From contig CBDFKQ010000008.1 of assembly GCA_965248855.1 (NCBI GenBank), positions 1 through 64,000 of the forward strand: DNA of 64,000 nucleotides, written 5' to 3'. The position numbers were made by a program, and so were the translations under genes. The DNA comes from CBDFKQ01 sp965248855. Its GTDB lineage: Bacteria; Bacteroidota; Bacteroidia; Cytophagales; 172606-1. The notes beneath the pieces are model-generated. The model worked only from the letters and a program-made list of their open reading frames with translations. It was not told the origin of the DNA and made no database searches. Below are positions 26,392 to 34,692 of the stretch, piece after piece. Numbering within the stretch: the first letter of the stretch is position 1; the number at the start of each line of letters is the position of its first letter.

Positions 26392-29097
26392 TTATTTTAA
26401 ATCAAACCTTATCCAATCCAATGTAATAATACTTTTATCATTTTTTGATTTGGAAATGAATTTAAAATAAAGGTTTTGATAACCATCTGTCTTTTTTACA
26501 GAAGCCTTTACTTCTTTCCAATTGTACCAGCCACCGGTTGCTCTATAAGGTGCTTTGCTTATGATTTCTCCATCAGGCGAGCCGATGTGCAGTTCAATTT
26601 CACCATCATTATTTGATGAGCTTAATTGATAAGTAAGTGAACCGATATCTTTCAAATCAATTTCCTTAAAAACCAGGTATGAACCATTAATGGCCTCGCC
26701 CATCATAAAACCTATCCCTGATGCTGATGGCACAAGCTTCATTCCATATTTTTCATCATAATCCTCCGCTTCGATTTGCGGATATCGGATCAAAGTTTGT
26801 AAATAACTTGTAGCAGAACCTGCTTCCTTTGTTCCTTTGTCGGAATAGGATGCAGTAAGCATAAATGTTCCGAAGTTTTTTTTATCCGATTGGTTTTTTA
26901 ATACGATTGAACCTGTAGGAGCCAAATTTTCATAAGATAGTTTTGTATCAGTCAACGACAAAATATATTTTACCATTTCTCCCACTTCTTCCCTTTTTAA
27001 TTGAGGGTGCGCACTCATGGCATGCGGGCCCCACACACCTGCGCCGCCTTTAATTACTTTGTCAACTAATTTATCAACAGGTTTTTCTTTTTTATATTTA
27101 TTAGAAATTTCAATAAAAGACGGGCCAACAGCATGCTTGTCGAAAATATGGCAGCTTTTACAATCACTTTTTTCAATTAATCCGGCTCCAATATTTTGAG
27201 GAATCTGTTGATGGCCAACAGGGGTTTGTAAAATATTTTTTTTGTCGGGAAAATATCGAAGACTGACCTTTATTTTGTTTCTGTCAATGCCTTTATCTTC
27301 CTCATCTTTTACCGTTATATAATATGGAAAAACTTCTTCACCCCAATAAAAAGATTTATTTTTAGTTGATTGTAATGTAATATCAGGGGGTGCATTACCT
27401 ATTTTTATTTCCTTTGTTGATTGGGATACATTTCCGGCTATATCCCTTACTGATAATTTTATGTTGTAGGTTCCGTTTTTAGACAAAGTAATTTCTGTAT
27501 TTATGTTTTCCGAAATAATTTTTTCATCCAAAAACCATTGATACGTAAGCTTATCATTATCCTCATCAAAAGATTTATTGGCCGATAAATTTATTTCTAA
27601 AGGTGCCTTGCCAACCGAATCATTTGCAGATATAATTGCAAGAGGTGGCCTGTTATCAGGGTTAAAAGTAATTTTTACCAAACTAGCATCAGGATTATTC
27701 ATTCCATAGTTTTCACCGTATTCAATTAAATATAAGGAGCCGTCTTTAGCGAATTGCATATCAATTGGCCTGTCAATTCTGGTAGACGGTAAAAGCTGTT
27801 CCATGCTTTTGTATTTTCCATCCTCTGTCATCTTTACAACCATCAGCCAATTGCGCATCCAGTCAAAAAAGAAAAGAGCTTTATCGAAATATTTTGGAAA
27901 TTTTACTTTTGAGGGTGATTTTTCATCAAAATGATAAACCGGGCCTGCCATGGCACTTCTCCCTCCATTTTTTACGGGTGGAAATTCCTTTGAATCCTGA
28001 TATGGGTACCAGATAAGGGGGATTTGTGCGGGAGGCAATTCCTTAGCCCCTGTATTATTTACCGATTCATTGATTGGTTTATTTGAGTCATATTTTTTAC
28101 CTACTTTTTTTGTTTGAAAATCAAAATCATAAAAAGCTTTATTATCAGCGACAAAATAAGGCCATCCATAATATCCCGCCTTGCGTGCCTGGTTTATTTC
28201 ATCATATCCTTTAGGGCCTTGTATGCTGTCTATTCCCGAATCCGGCCCGACTTCGCCCCAATACAGAAACCCGTTTTCTGTATCGACCGATAAACGGTAT
28301 GGGTTGCGGCAACCCATAATATAAATTTCAGGCTTTCCCTTACTTCCATCTTTTGGAAAAAGATTGCCTTCCGGAATTTTATAAGTGCCGGCAGGTAGTG
28401 GTGTAATCCTTAAAATTTTCCCCCGAAGGTCGTTAGTATTACCTGATGAGCGTTGCGCATCAAAAATTAAGCGGCCTTTTCTTTCATCAATCGGAGCAAA
28501 ACCATCCGATTGAGAGGGGTCAGTATTATCGCCGACTGAAATAAATAAATTTCCTTTTGAGTCAAATTGTAAAGATCCGCCTGTATGATAGCTTGGCTCA
28601 TACTCAATCGGAATTTTTATTAAAACTTTCTCGGAATTTTTATCAAGGTGATTGCCTAGAATTTTAAACCTCGATACCTGGTGCCTAACGGGTTTTTCTT
28701 TTGGTGTGTAGAAAAAATAAATAAAATTGTTTTTGTTAAAATCAGGGTCGACAGTTAGCCCTAACAGTCCGTTCCCTTCACCGGCATTAACCTGCAATGA
28801 ATCAATGAAAGTCATTGTCTTTAATTCGTAATTATATTTCTTAACGGCACCTGTCCTTTCAATCAAATAAACATACGGGGCGTCAGTCACTGCAAGTTCC
28901 AATGGTTCATTCAGGTGATCTGCTAAAACCGTGCGGGTAAACCGGTTTTCAAGAGGTGAAGAACTACTTAAAAGAATTTCATTACCTATGGCTGTTTTTT
29001 TATTATTCTCCTTGGAACAATAAAAAAACAACAGGGGGAAAAATCCGACTATAATTATTCTTAATAGGTTTAAATTTTTTTTTATTAAAAGTTTCAT
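26392..29097 (-). CDS. Lipoprotein fusion: PQQ-type sugar dehydrogenase, PKD domain, cytochrome c, CBM6-like domain
   Basis: 901 residues. The lipoprotein signal ends ...FFPLLFFYC. Residues ~55-480 form a soluble glucose/sorbosone dehydrogenase propeller (VDPDFNKNNFIYFFYTPKEK, YHTGGSLQFDSKGNLFISVGD, YIMGCRNPYRLSVD). Residues ~485-570 are a PKD domain. A class I cytochrome c follows with CKSCH at 646-650 and a probable Met ligand in GPHAMSAHP. Residues ~770-901 form a CBM6-like domain (IEAEDYDEKYGMKL). The protein should oxidise a sugar in the periplasm or on the surface and pass electrons to its own haem. Its haem attachment would depend on the Ccm system at the right end of the window. Confidence 0.88.
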   Translation of the reverse strand: MKLLIKKNLNLLRIIIVGFFPLLFFYCSKENNKKTAIGNEILLSSSSPLENRFTRTVLADHLNEPLELAVTDAPYVYLIERTGAVKKYNYELKTMTFIDSLQVNAGEGNGLLGLTVDPDFNKNNFIYFFYTPKEKPVRHQVSRFKILGNHLDKNSEKVLIKIPIEYEPSYHTGGSLQFDSKGNLFISVGDNTDPSQSDGFAPIDERKGRLIFDAQRSSGNTNDLRGKILRITPLPAGTYKIPEGNLFPKDGSKGKPEIYIMGCRNPYRLSVDTENGFLYWGEVGPDSGIDSIQGPKGYDEINQARKAGYYGWPYFVADNKAFYDFDFQTKKVGKKYDSNKPINESVNNTGAKELPPAQIPLIWYPYQDSKEFPPVKNGGRSAMAGPVYHFDEKSPSKVKFPKYFDKALFFFDWMRNWLMVVKMTEDGKYKSMEQLLPSTRIDRPIDMQFAKDGSLYLIEYGENYGMNNPDASLVKITFNPDNRPPLAIISANDSVGKAPLEINLSANKSFDEDNDKLTYQWFLDEKIISENINTEITLSKNGTYNIKLSVRDIAGNVSQSTKEIKIGNAPPDITLQSTKNKSFYWGEEVFPYYITVKDEEDKGIDRNKIKVSLRYFPDKKNILQTPVGHQQIPQNIGAGLIEKSDCKSCHIFDKHAVGPSFIEISNKYKKEKPVDKLVDKVIKGGAGVWGPHAMSAHPQLKREEVGEMVKYILSLTDTKLSYENLAPTGSIVLKNQSDKKNFGTFMLTASYSDKGTKEAGSATSYLQTLIRYPQIEAEDYDEKYGMKLVPSASGIGFMMGEAINGSYLVFKEIDLKDIGSLTYQLSSSNNDGEIELHIGSPDGEIISKAPYRATGGWYNWKEVKASVKKTDGYQNLYFKFISKSKNDKSIITLDWIRFDLK

Positions 29098-29157
29098 TTA
29101 ACCAGTTTCTAAAAAGTATATTATTTGCTAATTATCACCCACAATAACTTTTTTCCT

Positions 29158-29310
29158 CAGTCATTGCAGATAGGAAAGTAGAACAGGTTTTAATATATCA
29201 TCAACCGGTAATATATGTTTATTTTTTTTAATTCCGATTTTTCAACTTTAAAACGTTTTGTTGGTTGTTTGCCTTTCTGTTTGTTGGTATTTATCAACAA
29301 AAGCGAAGAA
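29158..29310 (-). pseudogene. Decayed fragment of comF (3' part)
   Basis: The stretch matches the 3' region of intact comF (30943-31100) base by base with many substitutions, in the same orientation. For example GTCATTGCAGAT and TTTTTCAACT recur, with the bases between them aligning. On the minus strand it reads KHILPVDDILKPVLLSYLQ then a stop, against KHILLVDDVITTGSTFESAM in ComF, so the PRPP-binding loop is recognisable but ruined. There is no start codon and homology fades after about 29310. It lies in the 340-bp gap 29098-29437 and, with intact comF, brackets the PIN gene pair. Confidence 0.75.
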
Positions 29311-29437
29311 TATTTTTATCAAATAGATAGATGCGGATGAGTTGTTAAAGCAAGAAAAAGATGTAAAATTAATTTTCTATATAATTCTAGCCTTTAACAA
29401 CCTAAATTTTGGCAAATCTCTAGGCAAAGATGTACAG

Positions 29438-29908
29438 CTAAAATAATTGATTTTTAAAAATTTTAAGGGAATTATTTAAATCTAAAAATTCTAATAGAAA
29501 GTGTTTTTCTTTTTGCAAAGGCCGAACAAACTGTGAGAATGATTTTGTGTCTTTCGTAATATATGCGTTTATTTTTCTATTAAAAATTTGAGCAATTAAT
29601 TTACAATCATCTTTTACAACTGTTCTCTCAACCCACTGAACATTTGCTTTGTTATTTGTTAGAATGGAATAAAATTCGCCTGCTATTATACCATCTAAAA
29701 AATCAAATGGAATAATTTTCATTGTTTTTAAGGGTAAGTTATTAATATCATCTTTCACGCTATATTCTGATATTACTATAGCTGATAAATACATTTCTAT
29801 TTTATTTTCTAAAAAATATTGAAAGTATTCATAAGCATTTATGTGTAATGGGTCGTCTTCCTTCAATAATCTAATACAAAAAGAAGTGTCAAGTAAAATA
29901 CTATTCAA
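29438..29908 (-). CDS. PIN-domain ribonuclease-like protein
   Basis: 156 residues. The PIN catalytic acids are visible: Asp7 (ILLDTSFCI), Glu48 (VISEYSV), Asp100/101 (VVKDDCKLIAQIF) and Asp120 (YITKDTKSF). PIN domains are metal-dependent RNases and are often VapC-type toxins. The start overlaps the stop of the upstream 259-aa gene by eight bases, so the two are translationally coupled. That partner is far larger than usual antitoxins and has no obvious DNA-binding domain. A toxin role is likely from the family and coupling but is not certain. Confidence 0.82.
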   Translation of the reverse strand: MNSILLDTSFCIRLLKEDDPLHINAYEYFQYFLENKIEMYLSAIVISEYSVKDDINNLPLKTMKIIPFDFLDGIIAGEFYSILTNNKANVQWVERTVVKDDCKLIAQIFNRKINAYITKDTKSFSQFVRPLQKEKHFLLEFLDLNNSLKIFKNQLF

Positions 29909-30680
29909 ATAAACCTCCTTCTCTGATTAATGTTAACCAATTATCTACGTTTTCTATTTTTGATAAATTAGGAGCCGCTTTAGCAATTAAAATATCTAAT
30001 TCAGCTTTATCAAAAACCGGGTTATAGTCAATAAAATGTTCTAGTTTTAAATCATATGGTTTCATACTTTCTAAACTCTGTTTCCCTGTTGCTTTTAGTC
30101 CATAAACTTTATAAACTCGTTTTTCACCCTCAAGAATTTGTTCTTTTGTTGCAGAAACCGATAGCTTACCATATTCTTTAGTATTTATGTGTATATTTGG
30201 AGCCATTCCACCTTCCTGATAAACTTCTCCATACAGAGTAAATTCAGAATAAATAAAATTCGGGGATACATTAAAATAGTTTGTTTCGTTTGTTATTTTC
30301 AATTCTTTACTATCCGATACAGAGGTACTAAAAGTAATTTCTACATCCCTTCCCTTTGCCGCTCTTTGAAATTTTTCAATGATTTTACTCCTTTTGAAAT
30401 CTAAAAAAGTTATATTTTTTCTCTTCTCAACTTCTCCTATTAGGCTATTGAAAAATAGTACAGCTGTTAATGGCAATATAAATTTATGCAAAGCAGAACC
30501 ATCTTCAATTTTATATGAAATATGCGGCCTTTCACTTTTTTCATTTCGGGTTGGATATAAAAAGGTTTCTATATCAGTAATTATTTCTTTAATTTCTGAT
30601 ATATCAATATCTAATGGAGATAATTTTTGACCATTTACAACACCTTCAAATTTTACTAATATGTGTCCTTTTTCTTCCAT
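29901..30680 (-). CDS. Unknown protein coupled to PIN gene (candidate antitoxin or partner)
   Basis: 259 residues, cytosolic, starting MEEKGHILVKFEGVVNGQKLSPLDIDI. I do not recognise the family. The N-terminal third looks like a small alpha/beta domain (SEIKEIITDIETFLYPTRN) followed by one hydrophobic helix (LHKFILPLTAVLFFNSLIGEVE). The middle is beta-rich, and the C-terminus has an acidic helical end (LDILIAKAAPNLSKIENVDN). It has no ribbon-helix-helix, AbrB or HTH motif. It is first in a two-gene unit with the PIN protein, which suggests it controls or targets that nuclease. Confidence 0.75.
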   Translation of the reverse strand: MEEKGHILVKFEGVVNGQKLSPLDIDISEIKEIITDIETFLYPTRNEKSERPHISYKIEDGSALHKFILPLTAVLFFNSLIGEVEKRKNITFLDFKRSKIIEKFQRAAKGRDVEITFSTSVSDSKELKITNETNYFNVSPNFIYSEFTLYGEVYQEGGMAPNIHINTKEYGKLSVSATKEQILEGEKRVYKVYGLKATGKQSLESMKPYDLKLEHFIDYNPVFDKAELDILIAKAAPNLSKIENVDNWLTLIREGGLFE

Positions 30681-30760
30681 TTTTTCAAAAATACTATAAA
30701 AATTTAATATTAAACGGTTTTGTTATAGTTAGGAATATGAGTTATGGCTTATTTTATTTA

Positions 30761-30812
30761 AATGAAAGAAAATTATAATTCTTGAAATTGGAACATTAGC
30801 CTTTGAGGCTGG
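30761..30812. repeat. Partial copy of the tail of the dispersed repeat
   Basis: AATGAAAGAAAATTATAATT and the following hairpin AGCCT-TTG-AGGCT resemble the region 22323-22375 just after repeat copy B (TTTGAAAGAAAATATAATTA, then AGCC-TCTC-GGCT). Only about 50 bases are shared and identity is moderate. It lies between comF and the PIN partner gene. Confidence 0.45.
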
Positions 30813-30875
30813 AGGCAGAAAGAAATCAATCGGTTGGGAATGGATAAGGAAAACATTTAATGAAGATGAATAACA

Positions 30876-31571
30876 TCACCTGTTTGCAGTTGCAATAGTG
30901 GCTATGCTTACTTTTTCAACGCCATTGTTTAATAAAACTGTCATTGCAGATTCGAAGGTAGATCCGGTTGTAATAACATCATCGACCAATAAAATATGTT
31001 TGTTTTTTATCAATTCGGGTTTTTCAACTGCAAAAACGTTTTCGACATTTTTAAACCTTTCATACCTGCCTTTTTTTGTTTGGGTTTCTGTAGCAATTAT
31101 TTTTTTTAAAACAGTATTCGACCAGGGCACTTCCATACTTTCCGAAAGGCCGCAGGCAAAACTATCTGCCTGATTATAGCCTCTTTTTTTAAGTTTTTGT
31201 TTATGAAGCGGGACAGGAATTATTAAATCGAATTGCCGATGTATATTTTTTTCTTTTAATTCTTTACCAAGCCAGGTACCAACTGCTATTCCAATTTCTT
31301 CTTTCCCCGAGTATTTTAAATGATGAAGTAATTTTTGCACTTTACTTTTTTTTTCAAATTTGTAAAAAGCGAAACCATTTTCTACTTTCACTTTTCCCCA
31401 AAATCTTTTTAAAATTTCATTTTCATCATCTGGTTCAAATGCTGCCCTAGGTAAGTTTAACCTGCAATTTGTACACAATGTTTCTTCTCCCTTTTCTAAA
31501 TCTTCTTCACAGGCATAACAATAAGATGGATAAATAAGGCTAAAAAAATCTTGAAATATGTTTTTTAACAT
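30876..31571 (-). CDS. comF: ComF family phosphoribosyltransferase-like protein
   Basis: 231 residues. An N-terminal zinc ribbon (CYACEEDLEKGEETLCTNC) is followed by a PRTase domain with LIIPVPLHKQKLKKRGYNQ and the PRPP loop HILLVDDVITTGSTF. The family is required for, or associated with, DNA uptake and recombination in competent bacteria; its exact reaction is not settled. The protein is cytosolic. A decayed copy of its 3' part lies 1.6 kb further along the minus strand. Confidence 0.9.
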   Translation of the reverse strand: MLKNIFQDFFSLIYPSYCYACEEDLEKGEETLCTNCRLNLPRAAFEPDDENEILKRFWGKVKVENGFAFYKFEKKSKVQKLLHHLKYSGKEEIGIAVGTWLGKELKEKNIHRQFDLIIPVPLHKQKLKKRGYNQADSFACGLSESMEVPWSNTVLKKIIATETQTKKGRYERFKNVENVFAVEKPELIKNKHILLVDDVITTGSTFESAMTVLLNNGVEKVSIATIATANR

Positions 31572-31709
31572 TTGCCATCACTTAAATAATTACTTTATCT
31601 GCGTGGTATAGATTGCAATTCTTATTTCTGAAGTTCGCTTTTACAGGTTAGAGACAAGAAATATCTTTCTATCAATTTGAATAAATTAGAGCTTATGAAA
31701 TCTACTAAT

Positions 31710-32087
31710 TTACGTTTGAAGATAATAAGCAAATGATTGTGGTGGAAATAAATTAAAGTCTGCTCGTAAACATTTTGGAGTTTTGTATTTCTTTACCTTC
31801 TTTATTTGAATAGCAAAACCTTCGAGCCGATCTGCAAAATATTTATAAAAATAATCTTCAGTTATTCCTGATTCTTGTTTTGTTAAATTCCAAAGCGTAT
31901 CAATGTCATGATTAATAATTCGTTCAATTTCAAATTCACCAATAACTTGTTGAACAGGTGATGAAGAATATACAATTACTGTCTTTATTTTCTCATTTTT
32001 GAATATCGCTTTTCGAAATTCGTACTTTTTTGTCCCATCAAATATTTTGTTTGCAAACTCCGGCTTTATCGATAAGACTACTTTCAT
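31710..32087 (-). CDS. ASCH-domain protein (PUA-like fold)
   Basis: A 125-residue single ASCH domain. MKVVLSIKPEFANKIFDGTK, followed by KYEFRK, gives the GxKxxExR motif (Gly18, Lys20/21, Glu23, Arg25). VIVYSSSPVQQVIGEFEIE follows, the strand pair that lines the binding cleft in PUA-like folds. ASCH proteins bind RNA or modified nucleosides, and some hydrolyse N4-acetylcytidine (YqfB type). It lies 97 bp downstream of a PIN-GNAT-PUA-like fusion gene in the same direction, which suggests a functional link. Confidence 0.85.
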   Translation of the reverse strand: MKVVLSIKPEFANKIFDGTKKYEFRKAIFKNEKIKTVIVYSSSPVQQVIGEFEIERIINHDIDTLWNLTKQESGITEDYFYKYFADRLEGFAIQIKKVKKYKTPKCLRADFNLFPPQSFAYYLQT

Positions 32088-32184
32088 TCTAACTATTCGT
32101 TATACACATTTGCGCAAAGATAGTAAATACTATTAACGTATTGTAATTTAACATCAACTGACTAAATACCAATAGAAATACTTT

Positions 32185-33681
32185 TCATTTGTGAGCAAAT
32201 TCTAAAACTCTGTCAAATTGTTCAACAGTTATTTTAGTAAATCCACGAGGAACACTTTTATAATCTTTTATAATTCCATTATTTACTAACCATTCTAAAT
32301 TTGGTCTTTTCCTGAATGAATAAGTGTATAAAAAATTAACGATAAATGGTTTTAGATTTGGATCCCGATTCCAATGATTTAAAAGCTCTTCATTTGAAAA
32401 AACACTACGTTTCCTACACAGCATCAAGAACCCATTCTCATTATTGATATTGGTTATACAAGATTCTATAATTCCAATAGTGGTGGCAGCACCCTTATAT
32501 TTTCCACCTGTCATATAAAACATTACTACATCACCTGAATGTAAATTTTTTTCTATTGACCTTGAAATATATACTTTACTAATTGCATTTCTATGTGGTA
32601 AACTTTCGACAAAGTCCTTGGGCGATTGATTGTTCAGTATAGAATCAGGGAATAAATTAGTATGATATTCTGGCCATATTGGAACAATAAAAATATTTTG
32701 ATCTCGTGAAAAGAATGGAAAGGTTAATTTGGGATTTTCTAAGTTAATGGAAATTGATTTATTAAATTGTCTTGTATAAACACTTTCAACTCCGTTGATT
32801 GTTGTTTTTGTGCCAAATTGGGTAAATCCCCATACTTTTAATAAATCAATGAGTTTTTCCTGCTCTTCGCTTTTATTAAAAATGGTTACATAAATCTCAT
32901 CAACTTTATACTGTAACGCATTGTCAAAAATTATTTTTAAAAACCTTTCGCCAATTTTGTAACCATTTTTTATCACTTTAAAAGTACCAATTTTAAGCCT
33001 TTTCTTTTTGAGGAAGTTGGGGGATATTTCTGAATAGTTTTCCTCCACTGTCTCTACTTTGATAAAAAGAAAGGCGGTTAAATTATCGTCGCTATAACAA
33101 ACATAACAGGTGTCATCAGACTTCTTATTAAACCATTTGTCAAATTCTGAGTAGTCTTTACGAAAACTATCAAAAAAAGTGTCTTTAATATTTACTGCAG
33201 CAAAGTCTACTTTTTTAACTGCTAAAACCTTGTAATCTACTAATTCAGGATTCTCTGAGATAACTTTTTCAAGGAAGCTTTCAATTTTAAAAACCTTGTC
33301 GGAAATCCCCAATAATTTAGCTTTTGTGTGTATTTTTTTATCTTCTGAAATTAAAATATCGACTCTTTCAGAATACAATTCATTTAAAATGATTGTGTCA
33401 TTTTTATCATTTGGTGTTATATCAACTTTATTACAAACTTCTTTTATAGTTTCATTTAAGAGGGCAAGGTTTTTAATAATATTGTAACTCCTAATTTTGA
33501 TATTCATTGTCTCCACCGTTTTGGGATCTATATTTCGCTTGAGTTCCTCAATTGTTAAAGGATGAATATATTTTGAATTTTTTAGTTTGTCCAGCCAATT
33601 AAAAAGGATACCTATGTCAGTATTAATCACTTTACTAGCTTCTCTGTGGATTATTATATTTGTATCAAGTAAGACTTTCAT
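32185..33681 (-). CDS. PIN nuclease - GNAT acetyltransferase - PUA/EVE-like fusion protein
   Basis: 498 residues in three parts. Residues 1-140 are a PIN domain with Asp6 (MKVLLDTNIII), Glu46, Asp92/95 and Asp114 (ILISEDKKIH). Residues ~150-305 are GNAT-like: KRLKIGTFKVIKNGYKIGERF holds the position of the acetyl-CoA loop, and KVWGFTQFG is a typical C-terminal GNAT strand. Residues ~325-498 are PUA/EVE-like (SGDVVMFYMTGGKYKGAATTIGIIE). There is no signal peptide. The combination suggests an enzyme that recognises a modified or acetylatable RNA, cuts it, or both. An ASCH gene follows. I know of no established function for this architecture. The PIN assignment is strong and the other two are moderate. 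Confidence 0.82.
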   Translation of the reverse strand: MKVLLDTNIIIHREASKVINTDIGILFNWLDKLKNSKYIHPLTIEELKRNIDPKTVETMNIKIRSYNIIKNLALLNETIKEVCNKVDITPNDKNDTIILNELYSERVDILISEDKKIHTKAKLLGISDKVFKIESFLEKVISENPELVDYKVLAVKKVDFAAVNIKDTFFDSFRKDYSEFDKWFNKKSDDTCYVCYSDDNLTAFLFIKVETVEENYSEISPNFLKKKRLKIGTFKVIKNGYKIGERFLKIIFDNALQYKVDEIYVTIFNKSEEQEKLIDLLKVWGFTQFGTKTTINGVESVYTRQFNKSISINLENPKLTFPFFSRDQNIFIVPIWPEYHTNLFPDSILNNQSPKDFVESLPHRNAISKVYISRSIEKNLHSGDVVMFYMTGGKYKGAATTIGIIESCITNINNENGFLMLCRKRSVFSNEELLNHWNRDPNLKPFIVNFLYTYSFRKRPNLEWLVNNGIIKDYKSVPRGFTKITVEQFDRVLEFAHK

Positions 33682-33811
33682 CTATTTTTGGTTGAGATTA
33701 TTTCCACAAAGCAAATCAAATTATCTCATATCTCACCACCGTATAAATACTGTATTTTTTTTGTTAATCATTAAAGATATTTTCTAAAACATTAAAATTC
33801 TAAAATCAAAT

Positions 33812-33877
33812 TATCAATATTTCGATATCAAAATACTCATATTTTCATTGATATATGAAAGTAAATGACGAAATTTA
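33812..33877 (+). promoter_or_regulatory. Degenerate copy of the duplicated promoter region (copy 1)
   Basis: The 39 bases 33812-33850 match 38796-38834 almost exactly. They contain a -33 TTG at 33848-33850 and, upstream, the imperfect palindrome ATTTCGATATCAAAAT. The expected -7 position 19 bp later reads GAAATTTA (33870-33877), against TAAATTTG in copy 2, so the -7 consensus seems lost. The distance from the TTG box to the start codon is identical in both copies. Confidence 0.55.
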
Positions 33878-33919
33878 TATTACAAGAAAATAAATAATAG
33901 ACACAAAAAACATAAAAAT

Positions 33920-34465
33920 ATGCTACATAAACTTACCTCCGCCGCTACCTTTGAAACCGCTTTAATGAGGTTAACAATGAAGCAAAAGCAATTTATTTAT
34001 CAGATTTCAAGGTTGGAATACAGGATTTATGCAGCATTGATGAAACTTGAAAATGTAAATGCCTTAGTTAAGGAAGAAAAGAAACATATTACTTCTTTAA
34101 ATGCTGCGATTGCGGCTTCAGGGAAAGGAAAAGTAACCGATAAATTAATAGCCTGGAAAACAAAAGCTGAATACAAACTTTTTAAATTTAATTTACGAAA
34201 AAATAAAATAGATATTGTAAAACTGGCCTTAAATCAATCCAAGCTTGAACAATTGAAACAAGCCTTAAACGCCCTTGAAATAGATTTGCAAGAAATTAAA
34301 AATCAAGAGCAGAATTTTAATAAGGTTGTTAAAGAAAATAAAATTGAACCGGCAATAGAGAGCGCATTTAATTTTTATGAGAAAATTAAACTTGAACAGG
34401 AAGAAAACTCGATAAATAAATCCATAAAAGCCTATCTGAAAGAAAACATGAAGATGGCATCTTAA
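33920..34465 (+). CDS. Coiled-coil hypothetical protein, paralogue 1
   Basis: A 181-residue, Lys/Glu-rich, almost wholly helical protein predicted to be coiled-coil, starting MLHKLTSAATFETALMRLTM. There is no signal peptide and no recognised family. It has the same length as the paralogue at 38904-39449, and most residues are identical (for example TMKQKQFIYQI, LNAAIAASGKGKV and the end KENMKMAS against KENLKMAS). The two copies lie on the plus strand on either side of the minus-strand GH38-like gene. Function unknown; the long helices suggest a structural or nucleoid/DNA-associated role, which is only a guess. Confidence 0.8.
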   Translation: MLHKLTSAATFETALMRLTMKQKQFIYQISRLEYRIYAALMKLENVNALVKEEKKHITSLNAAIAASGKGKVTDKLIAWKTKAEYKLFKFNLRKNKIDIVKLALNQSKLEQLKQALNALEIDLQEIKNQEQNFNKVVKENKIEPAIESAFNFYEKIKLEQEENSINKSIKAYLKENMKMAS

Positions 34466-34648
34466 CTTTCGGAAATAATTCCTGTTATTATTTTGTTTGT
34501 CATTCCTTTTTCAAAGGAAGGTATTATGGGGGGGGTAGTTTATAATGCTTCTTTTTACATCTTTGAACTTTTTCTATCTTAAACTATGTAATAAGACAAT
34601 ATATTCCAAAGAAAACGGATTTCCGGAAGTTGGGACTATTAACCATTA

Positions 34649-34676
34649 GCCTTGCAGGACTGAAACCGTGCAAGGC
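34649..34676. repeat. Hairpin GCCTTGCA/TGCAAGGC in convergent intergenic region
   Basis: A perfect 8-bp stem with a 12-base loop, lying 17 bp past the stop codon of the GH38-like gene and between convergent genes. It lacks a T-run, so it may be a weak terminator or mRNA-end structure. A run of eight G residues (about 34528-34535) nearby is unusual in this AT-rich DNA. Confidence 0.45.
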
Positions 34677-34692
34677 CGGCAGCTTTCTATTT

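Noticed and set aside
34528..34535. Run of eight G residues as a phase-variable switch
   Set aside because: It lies between convergent genes, after both coding regions, so slippage would not change any protein or promoter; a sequencing artefact is also possible.
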